A stretch of 64,000 nt of DNA from Piezodorus guildinii (GCA_023052935.1 CM041294.1:27764641-27828640); one strand, 5' to 3'; counted from the first letter of the stretch, positions 32,700-45,066 are shown. Numbers and translations: made by a program. Notes: generated by a model from the sequence alone, not told the origin.

Positions 32700-35060
32700 A
32701 ATAGAATTAGAGAATAGAATCCTGGGGTGTCCTAAATAAGCTACGTACACCTAGGAAGGGAAACGTTGTCTCACCAATTACTGATGAATCTTGGAAAGTG
32801 CACTTCGAAGATCCTCTTAAGGAGAGCCGGCCCCAGTTTATGGCAGAGAGAGGAACCGCAAGGCCTGGAAGAATAATGGTGACCATGGAGGAACTAGCAC
32901 AGGCTCTTAAATGTTCTAAAAACGGAAAGGCCCCAGGTCCAGGCGGAGTTTCGGTAGAGCTGCTAAAGGCTGGAGGAAAAAATATCATGAGCATTCTCCG
33001 TGAAATTATTAACCTGGTATCAGGAGGAGACAGAGTACCTAAGGACCTCCGAACTGGATTTATATCGCCCATTTTCAAGAAAGGCAACAGGAAGGTCTGC
33101 CAGAACTACAGAGGTATATGTGTGCAGAGCACGGTGAGCAGAGTGAGTGGTAGGCTGCTCCGGGACAAATAGGAAGACGAATTCCTTACCCCTGAGGAAC
33201 AGGCTGGATTCACAGCGGGGCGCTCCTGCAATGACATCTTTGTCTTTCGGCAGCTCATCGAGAATCAGGAACTCCACATAGCTTTCGTTGATCTGGAGCA
33301 GGCCTATGACAGCGTCCCGAGAAATAGAATGTGGGCAACACCAAGAGAAGCAGGTATCAATGATGCCTTAGTAGATGCAGTAAGACACCTATACCAAGAG
33401 GACATTTACCGGGTGGGGCTTGGAAACCGAGTATCAGTGCCATTCACAATAAGGGTCTGAAACAGGGCTGTAGCATGGCGCCACCTCTTTTCAAGATATA
33501 TCTCCATATGTCGGTCAAGAAATGGTTTCTTCATTGTGTGGTGATGTGTGTTTTTCATAGGCGATGAACAGCTAGTGTCGCTTTTTTTCGCTGACGATCA
33601 AGTTGTATTCGCTCGGAGGAAGGTTTACCTTGACAATGTGACAATGTCATTAGGGGACTGCTATGCGTCTATGGGTCTTAAAATTAACTTCAGTAAGACG
33701 AAATACATGGCCATCAGCGCTATAGATGACAGTGATCTACGAGTTGATAATGAGACATGCACAAAGGTGGATGTATTTAGATATCTGAGATCGTACCTCG
33801 ACTCCACTGGATCCTCCGAAATCGACGTAAGGAAAAAGGTAGAACAAGCCCGTAAAGCCACGCGGATGCTCCATCCTGTTCTATGGAATGACCTTCTTTT
33901 AAAAGAAAAATAAGAGAAAGATCTAAAGGTAGTAGAGGAATGCAAAAATAATCTTAATATGCTTTCCCTGCTAAATAAAGGCCGGGTACATTGGGTGCCT
34001 GGTCACTCAGGCATCTTAGGAAATTAGAGAGCTGATAGCCTCGCGAGGAGGGGTTCTGCTCAGCTACCCTCCACACCTGAACCTGTGTGCGGAATTAGCC
34101 TCAGCAAAGCCAAAGGTCTGATTAAGGCGGCTGTTGATAATAGATCTAGGCAATACTGGAGGGATACTGATAAGCACCATCACTCCAAGATGTTTCTGGA
34201 TGGACCCTGCAAAGGGAGAAGTCATACTCTACTCTCAATGGACAGGACAACCCTAAGGAGGGTAACAGGACTATACATAGGACACTGTCAGCTCAACAGG
34301 CATCTCCATAATGGGTTTGGTGGCCTCACCGACTTGCAGATTCTGCAAGAAGGAAGATGAAGCTGCATATCATGTAGTATGCAGTTGTCCAGAGATTGCT
34401 AGGATACGGTTTTACCATTTTGGTGTCGACCGTATCCCTGATCCCAAGTTGCGTGAACTGATTAACCCCCACAGGTTAGTCAGATTCACCAAGGCGCTAG
34501 CCCTGTATTAACAGTAAATTGGACGGCGCACAATAAGCCTAATGTTGGCTGCAGTGCATTGAATTAGCCGGCCAAAAAAAAAAAGAAAAAAAAAAGGAAC
34601 ATCTACTATGCCATCGTAGAACCCATCCTTACTTACGCATCGGAAACGTGGACAATGTCTAGACAGCTCTACTCGAAAGTCCAAGCTGTGGAGATGGACT
34701 TTTGGAGAAGATGTCTACGTTTCACAAGGATGGACCGAATGAGAAATGAGGTTGTTAGGGACAGGATGGAGGCTCCTGGGTCCGTAAACCAGCGGATAGG
34801 ACTGCGAAGGCTAAGATGGTACGGCCATATAAAACGAATGTCTATCAAACGAAGGCCAAACCAAGTTTTGGATTGGCAGCCACCGGGAAGCGGAAACGAG
34901 GTCGACCTAGAAGTAGGTGGATATGCGGAGTGGAAGAGGAGATGGCGGGCCGGGGTTTTCAGGAGGAGGATTGGCTTGACCGTGACCTCTGGAGCTCAGC
35001 ACTAACTTGAAAAGGCAACCCTAGTTGGAACGCCTGTATAAAAAAATGAATATATAAAAG
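32700..35060 (+). pseudogene. RTE-type LINE, 5'-truncated and interrupted
   Basis: The reverse transcriptase can be followed on the plus strand: SKNGKAPGPGGVSVELLKAG, then FKKGNRKVCQNYRGI, EEQAGFTAGRSCNDIFVF, motif A IAFVDLEQAYDSVPRN, and SLFFADDQVVFAR with the catalytic FADD, continuing to WNDLLLKEK at 33910. A stop sits after LLRDK (33170) and frameshifts lie near 33460. After a second LINE inserted at 33915-34597, the frame resumes at YYAIVEPILTYASETWT with the RTE C-terminus LRWYGHIKRM and GRPRSRWICGVEEEMAGRGF, ending in SSALT near 35008. The tail is A-rich to 35080. The endonuclease is missing. Confidence 0.8.
33915..34597 (+). pseudogene. RNase H-bearing LINE 3' fragment nested in the RTE element
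   Basis: The plus strand reads HWVPGHSGILGN, a stop where the conserved glutamate should be, then RADSLARRGSAQ, the RNase H signature. After RVTGLYIGHCQLNRHLH comes the knuckle CRFCKKEDEAAYHVVCSC and the C-terminus RFTKALALY. A frameshift is needed near 34330. The 3' UTR ends in an A-rich tail at 34575-34597, after which the RTE frame continues, so it inserted in the same orientation. AAAAGAAAAA occurs at both borders and may be the target duplication. Confidence 0.75.
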
Positions 35061-35080
35061 AGAAAAAAGAAAAGAAAAAA

Positions 35081-36175
35081 ATTGATATTTTTCACATTAA
35101 TACGCTTATAGTTATTTTTGAAGATAAAGAAAAGTGTTTATAGAGTTTTAGAATCAGTAAAGCGCGATAAACAAATAAAAAAAAATGAATAGATACTTTA
35201 TTATCATCAAAACAATTATCTTGAACTAATGATTTACGTTATACACTCGGTAACGACAAACTAAACTTTGCCGTTCACAAGTAGATAGCAAATCAGGGTT
35301 CCAGGAGGTCCCAGTGCTATTCTCCAAAATAATTTTAGGCTTAATGAAAAAGGATCATTGAATTTGGTTTACAACTAGCTTAGATATTCCGTTTTGAAAT
35401 CAGTGGTAGTGTTATATGATGCTTTGAATTAGTCCTTAATCGCCTATCAACAGTTATATAAACAGTTATACCCCAATATTGTTATTTGGAAATAATAAAC
35501 CATTGTGTAATAATATGCATCGTTTTTTTATTCTGAAATTTCCTAATAGGGTTAACAAAGAGTTTATCATATTTTCGTTCCCTCTGTTGCAATGCAATGT
35601 ATTAAATGGAATTTTATGTATGCAGTTGGAAAGCTCTGCATATATTTTCTGGCCCATTCATATAAAATATTGATATATTCACAGGTTGATGTTATTCAGC
35701 ATTTTTAGATGAAGGCTTTTTTAGAGGATTCTGAAACAAAAAAGATATTTTTGAGCTTTAGCGTGTTGGTGGATTCTGTAAAATAAAATAAAGTGTTTTA
35801 TTTTAAAGTGGTATTATCATTTCTGGAACTACCTGTTTAGGTATTTTATTTTTTCCTTTCATAATATTTTTTCGGGTTATGAATTACGAGTTGTTTTTTT
35901 TTATTCCTGAAGGTCTGCTACCTCAGCTTTAATGGCTGTTGAAAAACTGCTCCCAAGGTTAAGTACCGCTCATTAGTTTATGCTTAATTACCTCTCGCTG
36001 CTTTCACCGAAGTAAAAACTGCACTTCCAGGCTAAGAGGCGGACTTAATAAAATATTAGGTTTAATAAATTATAACTTTAAAAGAAAATAGTTAATTTAA
36101 AAAATAACTCTTTTTATTTCATTTGATTTACTCGTATATCTAATGATATCCAAACAAAACTTACAGATTGTATAA
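35081..36175. other. No gene seen
   Basis: AT-rich. Two frames of about 63 codons overlap on opposite strands near 35470-35670 without recognisable motifs. Confidence 0.3.
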
Positions 36176-36322
36176 CAGGGGTACTCACTACGTTTGCTAT
36201 AGCATGCTATTTGTGCTATTGTGCTAAACCCATCAATTTTATACAGGAAATAGCTGTAGAAACTCGACGGTTTAGCAAAATAACACAAATAGCATGCTAT
36301 AGCATACGTAGTGAGTACCCTA
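36176..36322. mobile_element. Short hairpin MITE, hAT-like ends
   Basis: About 147 bases fold on themselves: GGGTACTCACTACG...TATAGCATGCTATTTGTG on the left is mirrored by CACAAATAGCATGCTATA...CGTAGTGAGTACCC on the right, with about 50 paired bases per arm. The left end CAGGGGTACTCA resembles hAT inverted ends (CAGxGGT). The flanks (left TGTATAA, right ATATAAAA) suggest but do not prove an eight-base duplication. Confidence 0.6.
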
Positions 36323-37316
36323 ATATAAAAGATAAGTCCCATAATACTTAGAATATTTAGGATTTTTAGCTCAATTTGCTATTTGAACATTTAAGGGATT
36401 TAAAAAATATATATATTTTTAATAATAATTTGGTTCAGAAAACTTCAAAATCTGGTGTGGACAACACATAACATTTCCTTGCCGCGGTTGATAAAATAAA
36501 TTTGAGAATTGAGGCGTTGATTTCCAAAAGGAACTAAAGGACATTTTTTACGAAATTGATTTTTTTTACATATTTGTATTCTCATCATTTAGTTTTACCT
36601 AAATATTCTATTTAATGTTATCTAAGGAATTCTCATGTCCTTAAAAAACGCGATTTAGAAATGCGGTCATTTTCTAAAAGTACTAATTACGCATTTATTT
36701 TCCTTCCAAATCATTCTAAAAAAAATCATTACATAACTTTAATATGATGTTATTATTATAGTAAAAAAATAATTCTAAATTTTAAGGCAAAAATACCCAA
36801 ATTAGCTGGTTTAATAATATAGTAATGAGAGATTTTCGCGCTTCCTGTAAAATTTCCTAGAATGGATATAGTACCTTATAATTATTTAACAAAATAAATT
36901 ATAATTTATATATTTTATTTAAATCTTATATGATAAATTGAATAAATATATTTATAACATAATATAATTATTTCACAAATTAATTTATAATTTATATATA
37001 AATTAACTTCTCAATTGAGACGTTGATATCCACTTTAGACAATTTTACAGAAAACGCAAAAAAACTGTCATTTATTTATTATTGGACCAATTTACGTGAT
37101 TCTTTTTTTATTAAAATATAAAGTTGATTTTGAAGCGTGTTACCTACATATTTTTCCAAATGATTGCACTTTTCCTATGAATTTCAGGCAAACCCTAAGA
37201 TTTTTTTCGACTGGTGTTGATGTAGAGAATCCATTTTCGTCACCAATAACAAATCGTTTCAAAAATGGATCCTGGATCGCAACCGATCTTGACGTAAATA
37301 GATTCCCACGTGTTTA
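36323..37316. other. No gene seen; diverged Rep-A-like end
   Basis: At 36447-36485 AATCTGGTGTGGACAACACA resembles the TCTGGTGCGGGCAACACACG end of Rep-A and may be an old relative. A 73-codon plus frame at 37096 has no known motif. Confidence 0.3.
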
Positions 37317-37505
37317 AATTTTTTTTTTTTTTTTCTTACCCTCTGGTTTTATTTTCGAACAAAATACAAATACAAATGTAATATGTATAGCTGTCAGATT
37401 TGTCCTTCTGTTACCCGGAGGTATTCTAAAGAGGATTGCTATATGCGCTGGATGCACTAGTAATCTTTCAAGGGCTTCTTCTATGCCTTTATTTATCACG
37501 TGTTT
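37317..37505 (-). mobile_element. LINE 3' UTR fragment with poly(A)
   Basis: The minus strand is about 85% identical by eye to the tail of the LINE at 39175-39806: GAAGCCCTTGAAAGATTACT, ACCTCCGGGTAA, TTCGAAAATAAAACCAGAGG, then GGTAAGAAAAAA. The plus-strand T run at 37317-37334 is its poly(A) tail. Confidence 0.7.
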
Positions 37506-37892
37506 AAATGTTTGCATATGTGATTTATTAATTGTTACGGTAAAAGATAACTTAACGGGAAATTGAATTATTTTAAAATTAAAAGTTAAATCATTTGGAA
37601 TCGTTGGGATGCGAGGTCAGTTTTCTCCGTTTTTTTCCCAGATTTTCCACTGATTCTTCGGTCCTATTGGTCGTAGCGTGAAGTTATATAGCCTATAGCC
37701 TTCCTCGATAAATGGACTATCTAACTCAAAAATAATTTTTCAATTTAAACCAGTAGTTCAACAAACAAACTCTTCAGCTTTATAATATTAGTATATATTA
37801 ATAATGTACCTTTTCGTTTGAAAAATTTGATATTTTAATATTATTCTTAGGAGATCTAGTCCCAGAATAAAAATTATTTTCTAATATATTCT

Positions 37893-37947
<55 letters not shown>

Positions 37948-38429
37948 TAAACATCCATTTGCCATCATTATATTGAATTTACTAAAATTATTCTGATTGC
38001 ATCCTTAAATTGCTATATCCGCCAAGTCTATTGGTTGGTCAGTTAAGAACCCCTCGAACTGGAGTTCGGTATAGAGGAGTATATTATCTTAGCGTCTGGC
38101 CCCGGGCCAGGTTCAATTTAAAATATAAATCATGCTAACTGGTTTAGCAGCAGACAGTAAACTAAATTCGATCTGGGTCAGACCAATGTTCTCTCCCTTC
38201 GGGTTGTTGCTTTTCACTCGAATTCCCAATTAAGTTCAAATAGAATTTAATAAATAAACCATCAAAATTGGTTTTACTCAGGTATGTGTAATTGAAATAG
38301 ATGGTCTACGTGGAGATGACAGGCGGTTAGTAAGAGTTATTTTACAGTAAATTGAATCTACAGTCGACTCCAGGACAGTTATGTGTTTAAAATAAAATTA
38401 TACTTGACAAACAACTGACATACAATCCG
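37506..38429. other. No gene seen; (TA)n at 37897-37944
   Basis: AT-rich sequence with one (TA)n tract of about 24 units. The less AT-rich part at 38040-38220 gives no coherent protein. Confidence 0.35.
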
Positions 38430-38972
38430 CACAGTAGAACTGAAACGAGAAGAAACTGCTCGCCGCTTTCGGTTACTTCAACACCTACTGGATATACGCT
38501 CAAACATTCCACTTAACTATAAGAGAATCTTCTACATGACCATTATAAGGCCTATTATTCTTACCCGTGAACCTGTTAATGCTCGTAAATGTAGTCGTCA
38601 CAAAATACTACAGTTAATCTCGGATAATCTGGACACGGTCTCAAATATGATGATGAATTTTTAAATATGAGTATATGTCAAAGTATAGAATATTAAAAAA
38701 AAGGGATTCTAATATATTATTTGGTTATAAAGTCTGGCAACCATGACTGCTGTACAAACTCCGCAAATTCCTGCCTCCTACTTACTTCCTCATTATCCAG
38801 GCCTACCTCTCGGACAGATCCTTCAAAATATATAAATGTAGATCCTATTCGTCCATTTACTCAAACTGCTGGTGTTTCTCAACACAGTATCTTAGGACCC
38901 ATTCTCTATACAGTTTATACAGCTGATAGCCCATCATATCCTAATACGTTCCTTTCTATGCTCATGGCATAA
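38430..38972 (+). pseudogene. Jockey-like LINE fragments in swapped order
   Basis: Bases 38430-38565 match the ORF2 segment around LLQHLLD...LNYKRLLYMTIIRPI of the Jockey family. Bases 38765-38972 match an earlier part: the plus frame reads SILGPILYTVYTADSP then YPNTFLSM, just before the expected YADD. Frameshifts and stops are present. Because the C-terminal piece precedes the RT core piece, the two were rearranged or come from two insertions. Confidence 0.65.
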
Positions 38973-39174
38973 ATGGAATGTAATTGGAATTTCTCTCTCT
39001 TTTATTTAGCCAAATACCCGATATAAAATGTATTGACTGGACAAACTATAAACGATTTCCCTTCAATATATAAAAATAAAATATTAAAAAAAAAAAACCT
39101 TTACACACTCTAAATAGTTAATTATATTCCCAAAAAGTCTATATTGTATATATAATATATTAGATATATACAAC

Positions 39175-39806
39175 TTGTAATGTCTTATTGTTTGCTTAAC
39201 TCAGCTGTCACTGAGGCTGAAACTACAGATCTACAAGGCTATAAAATACGTCCGACTCTGCTCTATGGTGCGCCCTTAATGCGGCATCTGTTTAAATCCA
39301 CTCTCAAACAATTACAGACGTTCCAGAACTCCATCCTTCGGCGGATTGTCAGAGGTACCAACTTACAGAGGGTCAAAAACCATATCCTACATCAGGAGTT
39401 AGTATTGCCAATAGTGTCTGAATATATCAGCCGGAGGCACATTAAATTTTTTGATGGGCTGAAGGCCTGTGCTAATCCATTGTTTTCTGATATGACCCCA
39501 CCACCAAAGCCTGGGAGATGGCAAGGACCACCTCCTCTCGTTGACATTGTCGCCGAAGGAAGGAGTTCGGACTATGTCTGAACTCAATTTATTGCCAAAA
39601 CCCTGAAGAATGGTCCCTCCCATTTTGCAATTGATAAATAAAGACATAGAAGCCCTTGAAAGATTACTAGTGCATGCAGCTCATATAGCAATCCTATTTA
39701 GAATACCTCCGGGTAATAGACGGACAAAATGTGACATGTATACATATTACATTTATATTTGTATTTTGTTCGAAAATAAAACCAGAGGGTATGAAAAAAA
39801 AAAATA
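39175..39806 (+). pseudogene. Jockey-related LINE 3' end with poly(A)
   Basis: A 133-codon frame reads IRPTLLYGAPLMRHLFKSTL, LQTFQNSILRRIVRG and PIVSEYISRRHIKFFDGL, the region after the RT domain in Jockey-like LINEs (normally RPIxxYGxxxW ... LQxxQNxxLR). It ends at 39581. The 3' UTR runs to GGGTATGAAAAAA at 39806 and matches the fragment at 37317-37505. It is a second family, different from the one at 22382. Confidence 0.7.
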
Positions 39807-40339
39807 ATAATGTCTTATTGTCATAGTCATGAAAATGTTCCATTTGTAATAATTGGTTGCTTGGAATGTTTTTCTGTTAGGCGGCAAGCAAGATAAAATT
39901 CCAAATATTTGCTTCGAGCTTTAATATTTTCGACGAGCTTCTGGAGAGTGAAAAATCAATATTTCATCTAGAGACACCAGATATTTTTTATGAAAGAAAA
40001 ACTGTAAGATTAGTAAGTCGGGGAATGGGATTTTGGAGGAAAATGAAACCCGGCATTAGGGAGATAGGGGGTGGAATGGGATAAGTTTACTCAACGGAGC
40101 AAAGCGGCCGAGAATTAGGGGAGTAGAAAAATATTAGGGTGTGGGGACCCGTCATCATGATGAGGAGAAATATCTTTGAGGGAACAACTGCTATTCAGTA
40201 AATAGCTCCGGCTTTCTGGATCTTCCGGCTGTAGCCATCGCACGCACGGCCATTACTGGCATTTCAGATTCTGTTCTGAGTGCAGTTCAAGATTTACTAT
40301 ATGTAGCCTAAAAAATAAAGATATTTAAGCAATAATTTA
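39807..40339. other. No gene seen; less AT-rich block
   Basis: Bases 40010-40290 are purine-rich and relatively GC-rich without a coding frame or shared repeat. Function unknown; an intronic regulatory element is possible. Confidence 0.3.
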
Positions 40340-41190
40340 ATAGAAAAAATCTGGTGCGGGCAACACACGACTCTCACTTACCTCCATTTTTAAAATCAAT
40401 AGAGGAATTTTCAAAATACGTTAATAAAAATTAATAAAATACACAGTTAGAGATAAAAATACGTGAAACTATTAAAGAATTATTTAAATTGAATTTATAT
40501 AGAAACATGTGTTTTATTAAAAAATCTATTATATTATTATCTATAAATAAAATAATCAGTTAGTTTTATGTTCATTTCATCACTCTCTATTAACTTTTAA
40601 GCTTGTGTATGATATAATATTTTTCCTGAAATCATTAGCTTTCCAATGGTATATCACACATGTATATTACTGCTCTTATGTTCAAAAACGAAAAATTGCA
40701 TTAAAAAAATATTGTTTCTGTTTTCTCCTTTAGTTGGGTATCGAATTAAAGGTACTTTAGGGGAAGAAAATTTAAATGGCCCTGTCAGACCATTTTAATC
40801 CCAATGAAACCTACATGATACTAAAGCCCATTGAATTTTACATCGATATAGCGAGTCTAATCAAAATCGTCGGAACCGTTTTCAAGAAAATCGTAAAAAA
40901 AGTGCAAAATGCATGGTATAAAGTGGCTCTTCTGGTAAGCTCATTTCGATGAAAAAGGTTTTGTAACGTCTCGGGCGTATATTTGTCTTAAATATGAAAT
41001 TTCAGTTTCATAGGACTTACCGTTTCTGCCCGGGAGTTACCATACATACACCCACAGACCTTTTTGCGGGACTTGGTTATTTGGACTCAGGTGACCCTAA
41101 AACGTGTATTTCCGTTGAAAACTGGAATTCGAAAATTTTCACGATCGCAATACTTTCCCTTACTATATATAGTAAGTGAAAGTAAAAAAA
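40340..41190 (+). mobile_element. Rep-A copy 5, complete
   Basis: About 850 bases from AAATCTGGTGCGGGCAACAC to the terminal hairpin CTTACTATATATAGTAAG followed by TGAAAGTAAAAA. Subterminal inverted repeats ACTCTCACTTAC (5') and GTAAGTGAAAGT (3') are present. No coding capacity. It forms the left arm of a larger inverted duplication with 42565-43470. Confidence 0.8.
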
Positions 41191-41326
41191 ATACGGAAGT
41201 GAAATTACGTATTGGAGGTAATGTACGACTGGGATAATTTTTTTACAATTTAAACTTATCAATAGTTGATTGATACATTTTTATATATTTAATTTTAAGA
41301 AGGTCATACTTATTAATATACTTTGT

Positions 41327-41880
41327 TGGTTATTTGGACTCAGGGGACCCTAAAATGTGTATTTCCGTTGAAAACTGGAATTCGAAAAGTTTAATAATAT
41401 GATATGGTTTCTTTTAAATCCACAAAATTAAAAGTTCTTTAGAGGGAAAAAAATATTAATAGACCTGTCAGACTATTTCAATCAGAATCAAACCTACATT
41501 ATACTAAAGCCCATTAAATTTTGCATCGATATAACGAGTTTAAACAAAATCGTTAGAGCCGTTTTGGAGGAAGTCGTGAAAAGTTGGAAAATGCATGGTA
41601 TAAAATGGCTTTTCTGGTTGGCCGATTTTAATGAAAACTTTGCTGTGATATCTCAGGCATAGACGCTCTTAAAATATGAAATTTCAATTTTACACCATTT
41701 ATCGTTTATACACTAGACTTACAACATACACACACACCGACACCTTTTTGTGGGACTTGGTTATTTGGACTCAGGGGAACATAAAACCTTTTTTTTCGTC
41801 GAAAACTAGAATTCAAAAATTTTCACGATCGCAATACTTCCCTTTACAATGTATTTCATATACAGTTAAGTGAAAGTAAA
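41327..41880 (+). mobile_element. Rep-A fragments, a diverged subfamily
   Basis: Bases 41327-41395 repeat the GGTTATTTGGACTCAGGGGA to GGAATTCGAAAA block of Rep-A. Bases 41396-41880 are a second, more diverged copy running to GTTAAGTGAAAGTAAAAA, with ACATACACACACACC at 41725. The 5' end is missing. Confidence 0.65.
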
Positions 41881-42434
41881 AATGTCTTATTCACACACTG
41901 CCTCTACTTTCTTGAACCCACAAACATGTCTCAAGACTTACCTCTCCGTTTTCAATTAAACCTCAATTTGAACTCTATTGTTTATTAACCTCATACAATA
42001 TCGACGATTCAGCTACGCAAGGAGACTGTAGCCAAGTGCCTTCGTTTTCCAACAATAAATTATACATTTATAGCACTACTCCTATTTCAGCTACTTTGTT
42101 GCCAACTGATTAAATATTTCACCATTTTTCTCCTTTAATCGGTTCAAAGAATTCGGTTTAAAGGACTACTGTTTCATTAATAGTAATACTAAATAAACAA
42201 GATCAATGTTGTTATAGGGAATGAAATAAAAAAAAATATCATCATTTAAACCAAGTCAGAGTTTCATTGAAGTAAGGCTTACATTAAATACCCTTCAATT
42301 TCATATTGACATAGGGAGTTGTCATAATTAAAAATCATTCTATTTATTTGCGAAGAAGTAATACAATTTTGTGAAATTAAACTATTGACATGAAACTTCT
42401 TATAATGTAGCACGCTACAGAAAAATTAGAAGAC
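41881..42434. other. No gene seen; faint old Rep-A relative
   Basis: Around 42150-42330 the order AGTAATACTAAATAAACAAG, GTCAGAGTTTCATTGAAGTA and CATATTGACATAGGGAGTTG faintly follows Rep-A. The remainder has no recognisable feature. Confidence 0.3.
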
Positions 42435-42564
42435 CACCAAAGTATATTAATAAGAATGACCTTCTTAAAATAACATGTATAAAAAAAACTATTGTTAAGT
42501 TTAAATTGTAAAAAAATTATCCCAGTCGTACATTATCTCCAATACGTAATTTCACTTTCGTATT

Positions 42565-43470
42565 TTTTTTACTTTCACTTACCATATATAGTAAGGGGAA
42601 GTATTGCGATCGTGAAAATTTTCGAATTCCAGTTTTCAACGGAAATACACGTTTTAGGGACACCTGTGTCCAAATAACCAAGTCCCGCAAAAAGGTCTGT
42701 GGGTGTATATATGGTAACTCCCGGGCAGAAACGGTAAGTCCTATGAAACTGAAATTTCATATTTAAGACAAATATACGCCCGAGACGTTACAAAACCTTT
42801 TTCATCGAAATGAGCTTACCAGAAGAGGCACTTTAAACCATGCATTTTGCACCTTTTTTCGATTTTCTCAAAAATGGTTCCGACGATTTTGATTAAACTC
42901 GCTATATCGATGTATAATATAATGGGCTTTAATATCATGTAGGTTTTATTCTGATTAAATTGGTCTGACAGAGCTTAAATGCTGATATTTTAAATTTTCT
43001 TCCCCTAAAGTACCTTTAATTTTGTAGATTCAATAAAAATAACTATATCATCTTGTTGACGCTGATGAAAAAAAGGTAAATATACAAACTGAATAAATTC
43101 GATACCTAACTAAAGGAGAAAACAGAAAAAATATTTTTTTAATGCAATTTTTCGTTTTTGAACATAAGAGCAGTAATATACATGCATGATATACCGTTGG
43201 AAAGCTAAAGATTTTAGAAAAAAATATTATCTCATACACAAGCTTCTAAAAGTTAATAAAGAGTGATAAAAAGCCGATAAAACTAACTGATTCTTTTAGA
43301 TAATAATATAATAGATTTTTTAATGAAACACATGTTTCTATAGAAGTTTAATTTAATTAATTCTTTAATAGTTTCGTGTATTTTTATCTTTAACTGTATT
43401 TGGAAAATCTTTTATTGATTATAAAAATGGAGGTAAGTGAAAGTCGTGTGTTGCCCGTACCAGATTTTTT
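42565..43470 (-). mobile_element. Rep-A copy 7, complete and inverted
   Basis: Reads on the minus strand from GGTACGGGCAACACACGACT near 43460 to the hairpin TTACCATATATAGTAAG near 42590, with both subterminal motifs (ACTTTCACTTAC and GTAAGTGAAAGT). It provides one of the empty-site controls for the foldback insertion at 8109 (AGCAGTAATATACATGCATG at 43168). Confidence 0.8.
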
Positions 43471-43475
43471 TCAGT

Positions 43476-44375
43476 TAGACTTGACACATATATACAAGTA
43501 CAGATCACTTTTGACTGAGTAGACCTTTAAACATTTATTCAAGTTGAGAACTTTTCACGATCACAGTAGTTTCCTTTAATATATAATTCATATTAAGTTA
43601 GCAGCCAATTGGAGTTAAAAAATACTAATCTTTTGCTGAAAATAAACTATTCGAATAAGATAAATTGAACCAGTGTCTGGATGGAAAATTATTTGTAAAT
43701 TTAAATATTAATTGATCAAACAAAATATTTTATATACATTAACAAGAAACAGTTGAATTAACTTCAACGTAATTTTATGATAAATCTCAGACATGGGGAA
43801 AATGTACTTAATTCAAACAAGTACAAATCTTCGCACATAATTAGAACACATTATGACTCGACGAAGACTAAACGACTCGAATCCTTCAGACGATTTAGTG
43901 TGCCTTAGACAGGAAAGTGGAACGCATAATTTGATAATTCTCTATTCATGAGGAAAGTATATGCAAATCTGATTATTGAGATGGTCGCCTGCTTAGAAGC
44001 TTTGCATATTTATCCACGGCCTCTCCGTACCCTTGCCCAATACTCTAGTCGTCTTGTGGTGTACGAATAATTATATAAATTTGTCTTATAGATGTTTACA
44101 AGTGATGATACTAATCACGTGCTGTGGAATGAAAATTTGGAATTTTACTGGGTGCAAACTCAATTTTTGTACTCTCAAAGCCAATTGATCGAATCTATAG
44201 TCCTATAATAGTATTCTAGTAAGTATGTTTCGAAATAAATATAATTGTCTCACTTGACTTATGTTGAAACGTGTTTTTATGTACTTTTTTACCCCTTCTC
44301 CGCATCATAATGTTCTTGCAGGTTAGCATATTATTGTACTTGAATGTTGCGTGCAAGTTAGTGTTACCTATGATC
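43476..44375. other. No gene seen; possible regulatory block
   Basis: Bases 43850-44090 are mixed-composition, unique-looking sequence containing ATGCAAAT (43961-43968), the POU-factor octamer, and TTTGCATA about 35 bases later. No coding frame. A role as an intronic enhancer is only a guess. Confidence 0.3.
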
Positions 44376-45066
44376 ATATATTTTTTTTTTTTTTATTATT
44401 TATTGATATTTACAACTGTATTGTACAACAGATCTAGTAAATATGCTATAAGAAAATAGACATGAACAAAATACTTAAGGAAGCATCGGGAGCATAAAAT
44501 TATTCTAAACTAGAAGGTCTCGAGGCCATCTTCTTTTCAGACGCCTCGGAGGATCGGGAGAGGAAGCAAGGATTGGAACTAGTGGGTTAGAGTGGGAGTG
44601 TAGTTGGTCATGGAAGGATTGATACCTGTTTCGGTCCAAATCAGCTACATATGGAACATTAAGGTCTTTATGGATGAGCTTATTCGTGACAAGAGCTTAT
44701 AGGTGAGTTAAGGATTTTTCGAAGAATTTTGGATTTTAAGGATTTAAGACGGTAAGAATTTGATGGTTTAGTAGAGTAGTAGAGTCCCAAAGCTCAACTC
44801 CAGATAGGTCATGTATGATGGTCATGTAGATGAGCCTTTTGTAGTTATGTGGAAGATAAGAGCTTCTGTCAAGTAAGTGTTGAAGAAACCGAAAGCGGCG
44901 AGCAGTTTCTTCAGTCCGCTACGTGCGGATTCTTTGTTAGCCGTTTGTCTAGTAGGAGTCCTAGGTTGCAGATCTGTTCAAATGAAACAAGCGTAATATT
45001 ATTAAAGGATACTGATTTAAGGATGTTATAGGTTTACGACGAAGGGTAGAGGTTATTTGGTGATGA
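44376..45066 (-). pseudogene. Jockey-like LINE 3' fragment
   Basis: Poly(A) tail at 44381-44394 (T run on the plus strand), then the family 3' UTR and the C-terminus with RRLK(R)RW-type wording, back to the block corresponding to ITFTLRRK of the full ORF2. Several frameshifts and a small insertion near 44690 are present. Same family as 22382-25434 but older. Confidence 0.75.

Larger units (their letters stand above)
40340..43475. repeat. Inverted duplication, ~1 kb arms
   Basis: The arms 40340-41326 and about 42436-43475 are inverted copies. They include not only Rep-A but also about 140 bases of flanking sequence beyond its hairpin end (TTATCCCAGTCGTACATTA and AGAATGACCTTCTTAAAATA on the right, mirrored at 41225-41312), so the pair arose by duplication of a segment and not by two independent insertions. 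The spacer is about 1.1 kb. Confidence 0.75.
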
